Below the pieces are notes generated by a model, which was not told the origin of the DNA, did not search any database, and was given only the letters and a program-made list of their open reading frames with translations. From the NCBI RefSeq assembly GCF_018139985.1, contig NZ_JAGSOU010000016.1:1-64000 (forward strand): DNA of 64,000 nt, written 5' to 3'. This document shows, piece after piece, positions 15,634 to 24,296 of the stretch. The position numbers and the translations under genes are program-made. This DNA is from Actibacterium sp. MT2.3-13A. Its GTDB lineage: Bacteria > Pseudomonadota > Alphaproteobacteria > Rhodobacterales > Rhodobacteraceae. Numbering within the stretch: position 1 is the stretch's first letter; each line of letters starts with the position of its first letter.

Positions 15634-17018
15634 AGCAGCACCGCCCCCGCGAGCCCGAGGAAGGCGAAGAAGCCCACCACGTCGGTCACCGTGGTCACGA
15701 AGGCGCCCGAGGCCAGCGCCGGGTCGATGCCCATCTTGTCCAGCCCCACCGGGATCAGGATCCCCGCCAGCCCCGCGATCACCAGGTTGATCACCATCGC
15801 CGCGGCGATCACGCCGCCCAGCGCCGGCGTGCCGAACCAGACCAGCCCGACGACCCCCATCACCGTGGCGAAGACCAGCCCGTTGGCGAGCCCCACCAGC
15901 GCCTCGCGCCGGACGACCCGCCACACGTTCGATCCCGTGAGGTCCTTGGTGGCGATGGCGCGCACCGCCACGGTCAGGCTCTGGGTGCCGGCATTGCCGC
16001 CCATCGAGGCCACGATCGGCATCAGGACCGCCAGCGCGACGAACTGGGTGATCGTGTCCTCGAACTGCGCGATCACCAGCGACGCCAGGATCGCGGTGAC
16101 CAGGTTCACCCCCAGCCAGGGCAGGCGCTGGCGGGTGGTCTCGATCACCCTGTCGGAGAGCGAGCTTTCGCCCACGCCGGCCAGGCGCAGGATGTCCTCC
16201 TCGTGCTCCTCGTCGAGGACGGTCATGGCGTCGTCGATGGTGATCACGCCGACCAGGCGGCCGTCCTCGTCGACCACCGGGGCCGAGATCAGGTGATACT
16301 GGTTGAACACATAGGCGACGTCGGACTCGCGCTCGGTGACGCAGATGGTGCGGAAACTGTCCTCGAACACCTCGCGCAGCGGCACCGCGCGCGAGGTCGA
16401 CAGGATCTTGCCCAGCGTGACATATCCCACCGGCTTCATCCTCGGGTCGACCACGATCACATGGTAGAACTGGTCCGGCATCTCGGCCTTGTATTCGCGG
16501 ATATGGTCGATCGCCTCGCCCACGCTCCAGTGCTCGGGCGCGGTGACCACCTCGCGCTGCATCAGGCGGCCGGCGGAGAATTCCGGGTAGGCCAGCGACT
16601 GCTCCACCGCGACCCGGTCGGCATCCTCCAGCGCCTCCAGGATCGCCGTCTGCTGCGGCTCCTCCAGATCCTCGACCAGATCGACGACGTCGTCCGATTC
16701 GAGGTCGCGCACGGCCTCGGCCAGCACCTCGCGCGGCAGGAAGGAGATCACTTCCTCGCGCAGGCCCTCGTCCAGTTCCGACAGGATGTCACCGTCGAAG
16801 AAGCGCGCGCCGAGAAACAGGATCTCGCGCCGGAAATGGCTGTCCACCTGCTCCAGAAGGTCGGCGATGTCGGCGGCGTGCAGCGGTTCGAGGAGTTCGC
16901 CCAGCCGCTCCGTATCGCCCGCGGCGACGGCCATTCGGATCGCGTCCACGGTGCGGTTGCCCAGCCCGTAAGTGGTCTCTGCCGGCTCGGCGGCCTCGCT
17001 GATCAGGTCGTCGGTCAT
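15630..17018 (-). CDS. mgtE: Magnesium transporter MgtE
   Basis: 462 residues. MgtE is a dimeric Mg2+ channel of the inner membrane. The cytosolic N-domain (about 35-135, LEPLHAADIADLLEQ) is followed by two CBS domains (about 137-255, GYVTLGKIL and LVGVITIDDAM) that close the pore when Mg2+ is high. Five transmembrane helices run from about 280 to the end, including the pore-lining PIVASMGGNAGTQSL. The start at 17018 gives MTDDLISEAAEP; the upstream extension is non-coding. It overlaps fthC by a GTGA junction. Confidence 0.95.
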   Translation of the reverse strand: MTDDLISEAAEPAETTYGLGNRTVDAIRMAVAAGDTERLGELLEPLHAADIADLLEQVDSHFRREILFLGARFFDGDILSELDEGLREEVISFLPREVLAEAVRDLESDDVVDLVEDLEEPQQTAILEALEDADRVAVEQSLAYPEFSAGRLMQREVVTAPEHWSVGEAIDHIREYKAEMPDQFYHVIVVDPRMKPVGYVTLGKILSTSRAVPLREVFEDSFRTICVTERESDVAYVFNQYHLISAPVVDEDGRLVGVITIDDAMTVLDEEHEEDILRLAGVGESSLSDRVIETTRQRLPWLGVNLVTAILASLVIAQFEDTITQFVALAVLMPIVASMGGNAGTQSLTVAVRAIATKDLTGSNVWRVVRREALVGLANGLVFATVMGVVGLVWFGTPALGGVIAAAMVINLVIAGLAGILIPVGLDKMGIDPALASGAFVTTVTDVVGFFAFLGLAGAVLL

Positions 17019-17143
17019 GCTCTGCCCCCCGGGGTTTTGCCGCAGCATAGCGAAACCATTTTCCCGGCGACAGGGCAAGATCGGCGATTGTCGCGCACGC
17101 GCCCGCCGCCTAGGCTTCGGACGCGAGCGATCCGAGGAGCGCC

Positions 17144-18433
17144 ATGAGCCAACCGCATCTTCTGCTCGGCCAGACCCTGGCCTTCACCGCCGACCCCTTC
17201 GCCGAGGGGCTTTCGGCCGCGCGGCATGAGCACCGCGGCGCAGTGCTTGTCGAGGGCGGCAAGATTGCTGAGACCGGCCCGGCGGCGGCGCTGCGCGCGC
17301 GCCACCCCGACGTGCCCGTCACCGATTACGGAGAGGGGCTGATCACCGCGGGCTTCATCGACGCGCATGCCCATTACCCCCAGACCGCAATCATCGCCAG
17401 CTGGGGCAAGCGGCTGATCGACTGGCTGAACAGCTACACCTTCCCAGAGGAGATGCGCTTCGCCGACCCTGCCTATGCCGCCGGGATCGCCGCGCGCTAT
17501 TTCGACCTGACGCTGACCAACGGCACCACCACCGCCTGCAGCTTCTGCACCATCCACCCCGAAAGCGTGGACGCCTATTTCGCCGAGGCGCAGCGGCGGG
17601 GCCTGCGCGCGCTGGCGGGCAAGACCTGCATGGACCGCAACGCACCCGACGGCCTGCGCGACACGCCGCGCTCCGCCTATGACGACAGCCTCGCGCTGCT
17701 GAAACGCTGGAACGGCCACGACCGGCTGACCTATGTCATCTCCCCGCGCTTTTCGCCCACGTCGACGCCGGAGCAACTGGAGGCGATGGGCGCGCTCTGG
17801 GCCGAGCATCCGACCTGCCGGATGCAGACCCATCTGAGCGAGCAGGTGGATGAGGTCGAATGGGTGCACGACCTCTTCCCCGAGGCACGCGACTACCTCG
17901 ACACCTACGAACGCTACGGCCTGCTGGGCCCCGGCGCGCTGTTCGGCCACGCGATCCACCTGACGGGGCGCGAACGGCGGGTGCTGAAGGAAAGCGGGGC
18001 GTCGCTGATCCACTGCCCGACCTCGAACACCTTCATCGGCTCCGGCCTCTTCGACATGGAGGGGCTGGTGGACGAGGGGCAGCGGATTGGCCTTGCCACC
18101 GACACCGGTGGCGGCTCGTCCTTCTCGATGCTGCGCACCATGGCCGCAGCCTATGAGATCGCCCAGCTGCGCCACCGCGCCCTGCACCCGGCCGAACTCT
18201 ACTGGCTGGCGACCGAAGGCTCGGCGCGCGCGCTGCAACTGGAGGACAGGATCGGCAATCTGAAACCGGGGCTGGAGGCCGACCTGGTGGTGCTCGACCT
18301 GGCCTCCACCCCCGCCATCGCCCAGCGTGCCGACCGGGCGGAGGATTTCTGGGAGGCGCTGTTCCCCACCATCATGATGGGCGACGACCGCGCGGTGCAG
18401 GCGGTCTGGGTGAACGGGAAACTGGCGACGTAG
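17144..18433 (+). CDS. guaD: Guanine deaminase
   Basis: 429 residues of the amidohydrolase superfamily. GuaD hydrolyses guanine to xanthine and ammonia. The metal site is visible as DAHAHYPQT (His75, His77), MQTHLSEQ, FGHAIHLT and ATDTGGGSSFSML, the last being characteristic of guanine deaminases. The start follows GAGGAGC. It faces, end to end, an 8-oxoguanine deaminase, so purine base catabolism is grouped here. Confidence 0.94.
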   Translation: MSQPHLLLGQTLAFTADPFAEGLSAARHEHRGAVLVEGGKIAETGPAAALRARHPDVPVTDYGEGLITAGFIDAHAHYPQTAIIASWGKRLIDWLNSYTFPEEMRFADPAYAAGIAARYFDLTLTNGTTTACSFCTIHPESVDAYFAEAQRRGLRALAGKTCMDRNAPDGLRDTPRSAYDDSLALLKRWNGHDRLTYVISPRFSPTSTPEQLEAMGALWAEHPTCRMQTHLSEQVDEVEWVHDLFPEARDYLDTYERYGLLGPGALFGHAIHLTGRERRVLKESGASLIHCPTSNTFIGSGLFDMEGLVDEGQRIGLATDTGGGSSFSMLRTMAAAYEIAQLRHRALHPAELYWLATEGSARALQLEDRIGNLKPGLEADLVVLDLASTPAIAQRADRAEDFWEALFPTIMMGDDRAVQAVWVNGKLAT

Positions 18434-18594
18434 CCACCGAGGCCCACTCCGGCCCCGACGGGTGGGCGCGGGCCGGAACGCAAGCGCCCGGGGCGGAATT
18501 CCTTAACCGCGCGCTTCCACCCGCCGTTCATACCCGGGTCATGTGGAATTCATATGCAGGTCGTATCGCCCTCAGCGCGCCGAGCCCCGGCAGG

Positions 18595-19929
18595 TCAAGC
18601 CAGCGCCCGCGCCATCCGGTTCTGCACCTCGATGACCCGCGGCAGGTCGATCGTCATCATCTGACCGCCCTTCACCACCTGCCGCCCCTCGACGAACAGG
18701 TCACGCACCCGGGTCGGCCCCGCCAGCAGCAGCGCAGCCTTGTCCCAACTCCCCGCGGCCTCGATGCCCGAGACGTCCCAGATCGCGATATCCGCCCGTT
18801 TCCCCGGGGAAATTTGCCCGCAATCGTCGCGCCCCAGGACCTGCGCCCCGCCCCGCGTTGCGATCTCCAGCGCCTCGCGCGCGCTCATCGCGTCGGCCCC
18901 GCTTACCACCCGCTGCAACAGCATCGCCTGCCGCGCCTCGGCCACCAGGTTGCCGGCGTCGTTGCTGGCCGAGCCGTCCACGCCCAGCCCCACCTTCACG
19001 CCCGCATCCCGCATCTGCCGCACCGGCGCCACGCCTGACCCCAGCCGGCAGTTCGAGCACGGGCAATGCGCCACCCCCGTCCCGGTTCTGGCAAAGAGAT
19101 CGATCTCCTGCCCGTCCAGCTTGACGCAATGGGCATGCCAGACATCCGCGCCCGTCCAGCCCAGATCCTCGGCATATTGGCCGGGGCGGCAGCCGAATTG
19201 CGCCTCGCTGTAAGCGATGTCTTCATCATTTTCCGCCAGGTGGGTGTGCAGCATCACCCCCTTGTCGCGCGCCAGAACCGCCGCGTCGCGCATCAGCTCG
19301 CGGCTGACCGAGAAGGGCGAACAGGGCGCCACGCCCACCCGCACCATCGCGCCGGGGTGGGGATCGTGGAAGGCGTCGATGACGCGGATGCAGTCGTCCA
19401 GGATGGCCGCCTCGCGCTCCACCAGCACGTCGGGCGGCAGGCCGCCCGCGCTCTCGCCGATGCTCATCGCGCCGCGGGTGGGGTGGAAGCGCAGCCCGAT
19501 CTCTCCCGCCGCGGCGATGGTGTCGTCCAGCCGCGCGCCGTTTGGAAACAGATACAGGTGGTCCGAGCTGAGCGTGCAGCCCGACAGCGCCAGCTCCGCC
19601 AGCCCCACCAGCGCCGAGACGCGCATCTCCTCGGGCCCGAACCGGCCCCAGATGGGGTAGAGCGTCTTGAGCCAACCGAAGAGCAGCGCGTCCTGCCCGC
19701 CCGGCACGGCGCGGGTCAGCGTCTGGTAGAGATGGTGATGGGTGTTCACCAGCCCCGGCGTCACGATGCACCCCGCGGCCTCGACGATCTCGGCGCCGTT
19801 CGGCTCCAGCCCCGGGCCGATCTCGGCCACCTGCCCGCCGCGCAGCCGCAGGTCGGCGCCGGCCAGTTCGCGCCGCGCGTCATCCATGGTGACGATCATC
19901 TCGGCGCCACGGATCAGCGTGTGGCGCAT
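18595..19929 (-). CDS. 8-oxoguanine deaminase
   Basis: 444 residues, amidohydrolase superfamily. Such enzymes deaminate 8-oxoguanine to urate, disposing of the oxidised base. Metal ligands are in VNTHHHLYQT (His64-66), HTHLAEND, WHAHCVKLD and GLGVDGSASNDAGNL. The Cys-rich CPCSNCRLGSG and SSDHLYLFP match the 8-oxoguanine group more closely than triazine hydrolases. Its stop lies 160 bases from the convergent guaD stop, with nothing recognisable between. hisN begins 3 bases downstream on the same strand. Confidence 0.87.
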   Translation of the reverse strand: MRHTLIRGAEMIVTMDDARRELAGADLRLRGGQVAEIGPGLEPNGAEIVEAAGCIVTPGLVNTHHHLYQTLTRAVPGGQDALLFGWLKTLYPIWGRFGPEEMRVSALVGLAELALSGCTLSSDHLYLFPNGARLDDTIAAAGEIGLRFHPTRGAMSIGESAGGLPPDVLVEREAAILDDCIRVIDAFHDPHPGAMVRVGVAPCSPFSVSRELMRDAAVLARDKGVMLHTHLAENDEDIAYSEAQFGCRPGQYAEDLGWTGADVWHAHCVKLDGQEIDLFARTGTGVAHCPCSNCRLGSGVAPVRQMRDAGVKVGLGVDGSASNDAGNLVAEARQAMLLQRVVSGADAMSAREALEIATRGGAQVLGRDDCGQISPGKRADIAIWDVSGIEAAGSWDKAALLLAGPTRVRDLFVEGRQVVKGGQMMTIDLPRVIEVQNRMARALA

Positions 19930-19932
19930 GGC

Positions 19933-20733
19933 CTAAGCCTCTGCGCGAGAAAGGATTTCCAGAGCGGCAGCGTGGATCTCGGCATTGGCCGCGGCCAGCA
20001 CCCGGCCGCCATCCGCGGCCGAGCCGCCCTGCCAGTCGGTCACGATCCCGCCCGCGGCCTCGATCACCGCGATGGGGGCGTGGATGTCATAGGGGTTGAG
20101 CCCGGCCTCGACCACCAGCTCGATCTGGCCCAGCGCCAGCAGCGCATAGGCGTAGCAATCCATGCCGTAGCGGGTCAGTCGCACATGACCGGCCAGCTCG
20201 TGAAAGGCGCGGCCCTCTTCGGCCGTGCCGACCTCTGGGAAGGTGGTGAACAGCACCGCCTGATCCAGCGTCGCGGTGGTGCGGGTCTTCAGCGGGCGCG
20301 AACCATGCGGCCCGTCGAGCCGCGCCTCGCCGAGGCCCCCGATGAAGCGCTCGCCGATATAGGGCTGGTCGATGATGCCCAGGCGCGGACCGGTCGCGTC
20401 CGACAGGGCGATCAGCACCCCCCAGGTCGGCGCGCCCGACAGATAGGCGCGGGTTCCGTCGATCGGGTCGATCACCCAGGTCAGGCCGCTTGTCCCCGCG
20501 ATTTGGCCCAGCTCCTCGCCATGGATTCCATCCTCGGGGCGGCGCTCGGCCAGGATGGCGCGCATCGCCTCTTCGGCGGCGTGGTCGGCCACGGTCACCG
20601 GGTCGAAACCCGCCTCGGCCTTGTTGGCGATCCCGAGATCGCCGTCGCGGAAATGGCGCAACGTCTCCACCCGGGCGGCATCGGCCAGGGCATGGGCGGT
20701 GGCGATCAACGCGTCGCGGTTCTGGTCAGGCAT
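19933..20733 (-). CDS. hisN: Histidinol-phosphatase, inositol-monophosphatase family
   Basis: 266 residues. The IMPase metal site is present: Glu-Glu in GIHGEELG, the aspartates of VIDPIDGTRAYLSG, and the late Asp in NPYDIHAPIAVIEAAGG. The TRAYLSGAPTWGVLIAL context is typical of HisN histidinol-phosphatases, which supply the penultimate step of histidine synthesis, rather than SuhB. The ATG at 20733 (MPDQNRDAL) is chosen; the longer frame lies in non-coding sequence. A general inositol or PAP phosphatase role cannot be excluded. Confidence 0.87.
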   Translation of the reverse strand: MPDQNRDALIATAHALADAARVETLRHFRDGDLGIANKAEAGFDPVTVADHAAEEAMRAILAERRPEDGIHGEELGQIAGTSGLTWVIDPIDGTRAYLSGAPTWGVLIALSDATGPRLGIIDQPYIGERFIGGLGEARLDGPHGSRPLKTRTTATLDQAVLFTTFPEVGTAEEGRAFHELAGHVRLTRYGMDCYAYALLALGQIELVVEAGLNPYDIHAPIAVIEAAGGIVTDWQGGSAADGGRVLAAANAEIHAAALEILSRAEA

Positions 20734-20745
20734 GTGCGGCTCCGG

Positions 20746-20773
20746 CTGCGGGGGCGTGAAAAGGCCCCCGCAG
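20746..20773 (-). terminator. GC hairpin between the XRE gene and hisN
   Basis: A perfect 10-base stem CTGCGGGGGC/GCCCCCGCAG with the loop gtgaaaag. There is no U-run, so it may terminate weakly or protect transcript ends between the two minus-strand genes. Confidence 0.45.
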
Positions 20774-20813
20774 CGGCGGTAGAGCCTTGCCCGCCGCAGG
20801 TCAACCCGCGGGG

Positions 20814-21185
20814 TCAGCTCGCGTCGCTGAGCACGCGGGCCAGTTCGAACAGGCGGCGGCGCTGAGTTTCCGGGATCGAGTAATAGGAGCGGACCAACTC
20901 CAGCGCCTCCTTGTCCGACAGGATGTCGGCGGGAACGGCGCCCGCGACCTCGGGCTTCTGCCTTTTCTGGTCCAGCCCCTCGAAGAAGAAGCTCACCGGC
21001 ACCTCCAGCGCGTCGGCGATGTCCCACAGGCGGGAGGCGCTGACGCGGTTCATGCCGGTCTCGTATTTCTGGATCTGCTGGAACTTGATGCCCACGCGCT
21101 CGGCAAGCTGCTGCTGGGTCATGCCCACCATCCAGCGACGGTGGCGGATGCGCTTGCCGACATGGACGTCAACGGGATGTTTCAT
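20814..21185 (-). CDS. XRE-family transcriptional regulator
   Basis: 123 residues. A Cro/cI-type helix-turn-helix spans about 8-65: KRIRHRRWMVGMTQQQLAERVGI, then FQQIQKYETGMNRVSASRLWDIADAL. A helical tail follows (LVRSYYSIPETQRRRLFELARVL), a dimerisation segment common in alphaproteobacterial SinR-like regulators. AGGAG stands before the ATG. The divergent 318-base gap contains a long TTTTGC/GCAAAA dyad which could be its operator and that of the quinone oxidoreductase. Confidence 0.9.
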   Translation of the reverse strand: MKHPVDVHVGKRIRHRRWMVGMTQQQLAERVGIKFQQIQKYETGMNRVSASRLWDIADALEVPVSFFFEGLDQKRQKPEVAGAVPADILSDKEALELVRSYYSIPETQRRRLFELARVLSDAS

Positions 21186-21374
21186 AACTGCACTCCTGTT
21201 TTGCCCTTAATTAAGCAATTTCCGTGCCAAATACGTCATGACTTTTCGAAAAATGCTCCATTTCACACCAACCATTTGATATTTATGGATAGATTATCCA
21301 TCGAGGGCGGAGATTGATCGCCCGCGCAACCAAACGACCCCGACGAAGGGCACGTCAGCGGGCCGCGGATTCTG

Positions 21375-21404
21375 TTTTTGCGTTTTGCGATGCAAAATGC
21401 AAAA
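21375..21404. promoter_or_regulatory. Four-half-site TTTTGC/GCAAAA operator-like dyad
   Basis: Within the gene-free gap 21186-21503, TTTTGC occurs at 21376 and 21383 and its complement GCAAAA at 21392 and 21399, all in 7-base steps around a central GAT. This gives a nested, nearly perfect palindrome of about 29 bases. One more TTTTGC half lies near 21429. The layout suits cooperative binding of two dimers and resembles the TTTGCAAA-type sites of short-chain-acyl-CoA regulators in Rhodobacteraceae. No gene is seen in the gap. Confidence 0.6.
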
Positions 21405-21503
21405 GTCACTCGCCCTATGCTTGTGCGTTTTGCATCAGCTTCCTGTGGCCAACCCTCGGCCGACTGGGTAACCTCGCCCTGCCGGAACAGGTGGGAGGAC
21501 CGG

Positions 21504-22466
21504 ATGCGCGCGCTGAAAATCAAACACTACGGCGATCCGCCCGGCCTGGTCGAGTGCGACATTCCCGAACCCGCGCAAGGCGAGGTCCTGGTCCGCATCG
21601 CCGCCTGCGGCCTGAATTTCGCCGATCTCCTGATGATCGAGGGCCGCTACCAGGAGCGCCCGCCCTTGCCGGTGACCCTGGGCATGGAACTGGCCGGCAC
21701 GGTCGAGGCCGCGGGCCCCGGCACCGACGCGGCGCTGGTGGGCCAGCGCGTCGCCGTCTTCGCCGGGTCCGGCGGGCTCGCCGAATACGGCTGTTTCCCA
21801 GCCGGGCGCTGCGTGCCCCTGCCCGATTCCATGAGCTTCGAGGATGCCGCCGCCTTCCAGGTCGCCTATGGCACCAGCCACGTCGCGCTGGAGCACAAGG
21901 CCCGGTTGCAGGCCGGCGAGACCCTGCTGGTCACCGGCGCGGCCGGCGGCGTCGGGATGACGGCGGTCGAGATCGGCAGGCTGATGGGCGCCCGCGTGAT
22001 CGCCTGCGCCCGCGGCCCCGAAAAGCTCGCGGCGGCGCGGCAGGCCGGGGCCGACCACCTGATCGACAGCCAGACCCAGGACCTGCGCGAAGAGGTCAAG
22101 GCGCTGGGCGGCGCCGATGTCGTCTACGAAACCATCGGCGGCGAGACGTTCACCGCCGCCTTCCGCGCCTGCAACCCCGAGGCGCGCCTTCTGGTCATCG
22201 GCTTTGCCAGCGGCGACGTGCCCGAGATCCCGGCCAACCACCTGCTGGTCAAGAATCTGTCCGTCCTGGGCCTCTACTGGGGCGGCTACCTGGAATTCCG
22301 CGCCGAGGTTCTGACCAGATCCATGGCGCGGCTGTTCAGCTGGTATGCGGAGGGTAAGCTGCACCCCCATGTCAGCCACAGCCTGCCGCTGGACCGCGCG
22401 GCCGAGGCGCTGGAACTGCTGCGCAACCGCAAATCCACCGGCAAGGTCGTGGTGACAATGCCCTGA
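21504..22466 (+). CDS. NADPH:quinone oxidoreductase family protein (zinc-free MDR)
   Basis: 320 residues of the medium-chain dehydrogenase/reductase family. The GroES-like part has ACGLNFADLLMIEGRY and PVTLGMELAGTVEAAG; the Rossmann loop is VTGAAGGVGMTAVEIG. The structural and catalytic zinc Cys residues of alcohol dehydrogenases are absent, as expected for quinone or enoyl reductases. The ATG at 21504 is chosen because GGGAGGA lies 7 bases upstream. A tandem-dyad operator lies about 100 bases before it. The true substrate could also be an enoyl-CoA. Confidence 0.9.
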   Translation: MRALKIKHYGDPPGLVECDIPEPAQGEVLVRIAACGLNFADLLMIEGRYQERPPLPVTLGMELAGTVEAAGPGTDAALVGQRVAVFAGSGGLAEYGCFPAGRCVPLPDSMSFEDAAAFQVAYGTSHVALEHKARLQAGETLLVTGAAGGVGMTAVEIGRLMGARVIACARGPEKLAAARQAGADHLIDSQTQDLREEVKALGGADVVYETIGGETFTAAFRACNPEARLLVIGFASGDVPEIPANHLLVKNLSVLGLYWGGYLEFRAEVLTRSMARLFSWYAEGKLHPHVSHSLPLDRAAEALELLRNRKSTGKVVVTMP

Positions 22467-22656
22467 AACGCCCGGACCGCCCGCCGACCCGCGTCAAGCC
22501 CCGCCGCCGGCCGCGGAAACCGCCGCATAGCCGCGCCGCAATCGCTGGAAATCGAACGCGGAAACCTTGAAAACGCGCCACCCCTTGCCGATATTCAGCG
22601 GCAAGTGCGGCGTGTTCCAACGCGACCGCGCCACAGGTTTCAACTCGGAGGCTTCA

Positions 22657-23397
22657 ATGGCTGACTACAACACGATCCGCGCGACCCAGGCCGGCGTGCA
22701 GACCGCGCAGATTGACGAGGGGCTCCGCGCCCACATGAACAAGGTCTACGGCACCATGTCGGTGGGCCTGCTGGTGACCGCCGGCGTGGCCTGGGCGATC
22801 GGCTCCAGCGACGCGCTGCTCGGCATCTTCCGCGACCCGGTGACGCTGTCGCCGAACATCCTCGGCTGGATCGCGATGTTCCTGCCGCTGATCATGGTCT
22901 TCGGCTTCGGCGCCGCGATCAACCGGCTGTCGGCCGCCGGCGCACAGCTGTTCTTCTACGCCTTCGCCGCGGCCATGGGTCTGTCCATGGCGTGGATCTT
23001 CAAGGCCTTCACCGATCTGTCGATCGCGCAAACCTTCCTGGTCACCTCGATCTCCTTTGCCGGGCTGTCGCTCTGGGGTTACACGACCAAGAAGGACATC
23101 TCGGGCTGGGGCTCGTTCCTGATCATGGGCGTGATCGGCCTCGTCGTCGCCTCGATCGTGAACATCTTCCTCGGCTCCCCCGCGATCATGTTCGCGATCT
23201 CGGTGCTGGGCGTCCTGATCTTCGCCGCGCTCACCGCCTATGACACCCAGCGCATCAAGACCGACTACCTCCAGCACGCCCAGGCGATGGACAGCGAATG
23301 GCTGGGCAAGTCGGCGATCATGGGGGCGCTCAACCTCTATCTCGACTTCATCAACCTGTTCATGTTCCTGCTGAACTTCCTCGGCAATCGCGAGTGA
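22657..23397 (+). CDS. Bax inhibitor-1/YccA family membrane protein
   Basis: 246 residues with seven transmembrane helices and the BI-1 pattern (AAAMGLSMAWIF, ALTAYDTQRIK, ALNLYLDFINLFMFLL). Bacterial BI-1 proteins behave as pH-sensitive calcium leak channels, and YccA modulates FtsH. The ATG at 22657 with GGAGG 5 bases upstream is used rather than an upstream in-frame ATG. A strong terminator follows 25 bases after the stop. Confidence 0.92.
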   Translation: MADYNTIRATQAGVQTAQIDEGLRAHMNKVYGTMSVGLLVTAGVAWAIGSSDALLGIFRDPVTLSPNILGWIAMFLPLIMVFGFGAAINRLSAAGAQLFFYAFAAAMGLSMAWIFKAFTDLSIAQTFLVTSISFAGLSLWGYTTKKDISGWGSFLIMGVIGLVVASIVNIFLGSPAIMFAISVLGVLIFAALTAYDTQRIKTDYLQHAQAMDSEWLGKSAIMGALNLYLDFINLFMFLLNFLGNRE

Positions 23398-23421
23398 CGC
23401 GCGGAACATCCCGAACCGAGA

Positions 23422-23452
23422 GGGCCGGCCCAGCGCCGGCCCTTTTCTTTTT
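23422..23452 (+). terminator. Rho-independent terminator of the BI-1 gene
   Basis: Stem GGGCCGGC/GCCGGCCC with loop CCAGC, followed by TTTTCTTTTT. It is placed 25 bases after the stop codon. Confidence 0.9.
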
Positions 23453-23504
23453 GAGTATTTGAACCAAGAAGAAGGGTCGGGGCTTCTTCTTGGTTCAAAT
23501 ACTC
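23453..23504. repeat. Dispersed palindromic repeat, copy 2 (perfect 22-base arms)
   Basis: The 22-base unit 23453-23474 (GAGTATTTGAACC..AAGAAG) is repeated exactly inverted at 23483-23504 around the 8-base loop ggtcgggg. It abuts the T-run of the BI-1 terminator. This is the best preserved member of the family seen at 14912, 36811 and 57152. Confidence 0.9.
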
Positions 23505-23532
23505 GCACCGCGGCGCGCCGAAGGCGCGGCGC

Positions 23533-23559
23533 AAAAAAAGAAGTGGCGCCGAAGGCGCC
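23533..23559 (-). terminator. Second hairpin downstream of rpmG
   Basis: Read on the minus strand: GGCGCC-TTC-GGCGCC, then ACTTC and seven T residues. It lies below the main rpmG terminator and could act as a backup. Confidence 0.55.
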
Positions 23560-23573
23560 GCAATCCGACAAAC

Positions 23574-23600
23574 GAAAAAGGCCGCGCTCTCGGCGCGGCC
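23574..23600 (-). terminator. Rho-independent terminator of rpmG
   Basis: On the minus strand GGCCGCGC-CGAGA-GCGCGGCC is followed by TTTTT. It sits 28 bases after the rpmG stop. Confidence 0.85.
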
Positions 23601-23628
23601 CTTGTCACGGGATCAGCAAGCGCGTGGC

Positions 23629-23796
23629 TTACTTGATCTTGCCTTCCTTGTACTCGACATGCTGGCGCACGACGGGGTCGTATTTGCGCACGGTCATCTT
23701 CTCGGTCATGGTGCGGGCGTTTTTCTTGGTCACATAGAAATGCCCGGTGCCCGCGGTCGAGTTCAGGCGGATCTTGATGGTGGTCGGCTTCGCCAT
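23629..23796 (-). CDS. rpmG: 50S ribosomal protein L33
   Basis: 55 residues, the family length. [30 protein letters not shown] and LRKYDPVVR-type sequence ([20 protein letters not shown]) identify L33. It lacks the four zinc Cys residues, so it is the C-minus, zinc-independent form. The ATG at 23796 with GGAGAA upstream is preferred to an in-frame start 9 codons earlier. A terminator follows. Confidence 0.96.
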   Translation of the reverse strand: MAKPTTIKIRLNSTAGTGHFYVTKKNARTMTEKMTVRKYDPVVRQHVEYKEGKIK

Positions 23797-23889
23797 GGTT
23801 CTTCTCCGTCGCGCGGGCCGCACATGCCGCCCGTGAAAATCCTTGAAGCCCGCCTTTTAATGGTCCCGGGCCCCGAGTCAACAGCAATT

Positions 23890-24290
23890 CGCGCGCGGAT
23901 GGCCTGTAAGCCGGATTCTGTCCAGGAGGTTGCCCTCCCTGGATGACCATTCCTCTGCGCCCGCCATTGCTGACGGGCTCCAGCTGCCTACCCGAACCTC
24001 TGGGCCGAAGCCGCCCTGGGGTCTGCGCCCCGCGAGGTCCCTATTCGGCATTGCTCCCGGTGGGGCTTGCCGTGCCACGGCTGTTGCCAGCCATGCGGTG
24101 GGCTCTTACCCCACCGTTTCACCTTGACCACCGACGGTATCGGACGAGCCGACCTGTGCGGTGGCAGTCTGTTCTCTGTGGCGCTTTCCCTCGGGTTTCC
24201 CCGGCCGGGCGTTACCCGGCACCGTTGCTTCGTGGAGTCCGGACTTTCCTCGAGGTCGCCCCCGCGGTCACCCGGCCATCCGCACGCGCT
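23890..24290 (-). ncRNA. rnpB: RNase P RNA (class A)
   Basis: About 400 nt on the minus strand. The 5' part carries the universal GAGGAAAGTCCGGACTCC near 24230-24255 and the 3' end carries ACAGAATCCGGCTTACAGG near 23897-23915. The two ends pair as P1 (GCGCGTGCGGATGGCC with GGCCATCCGCGCGC), which sets the borders to within a few bases. This is the catalytic RNA that cuts tRNA 5' leaders. The plus-strand frames drawn across it are meaningless. Confidence 0.95.
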
Positions 24291-24296
24291 GTGTAT

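Noticed and set aside
15630-17143. Mg2+ riboswitch before mgtE
   Set aside because: The 125 bases upstream of mgtE show no M-box-like structure; the CBS domains of the protein itself explain Mg control.
19066-20865. 599-codon plus-strand frame over the 8-oxoguanine deaminase and hisN genes
   Set aside because: It spans two real minus-strand genes and an intergenic hairpin; composition is typical of a GC shadow.
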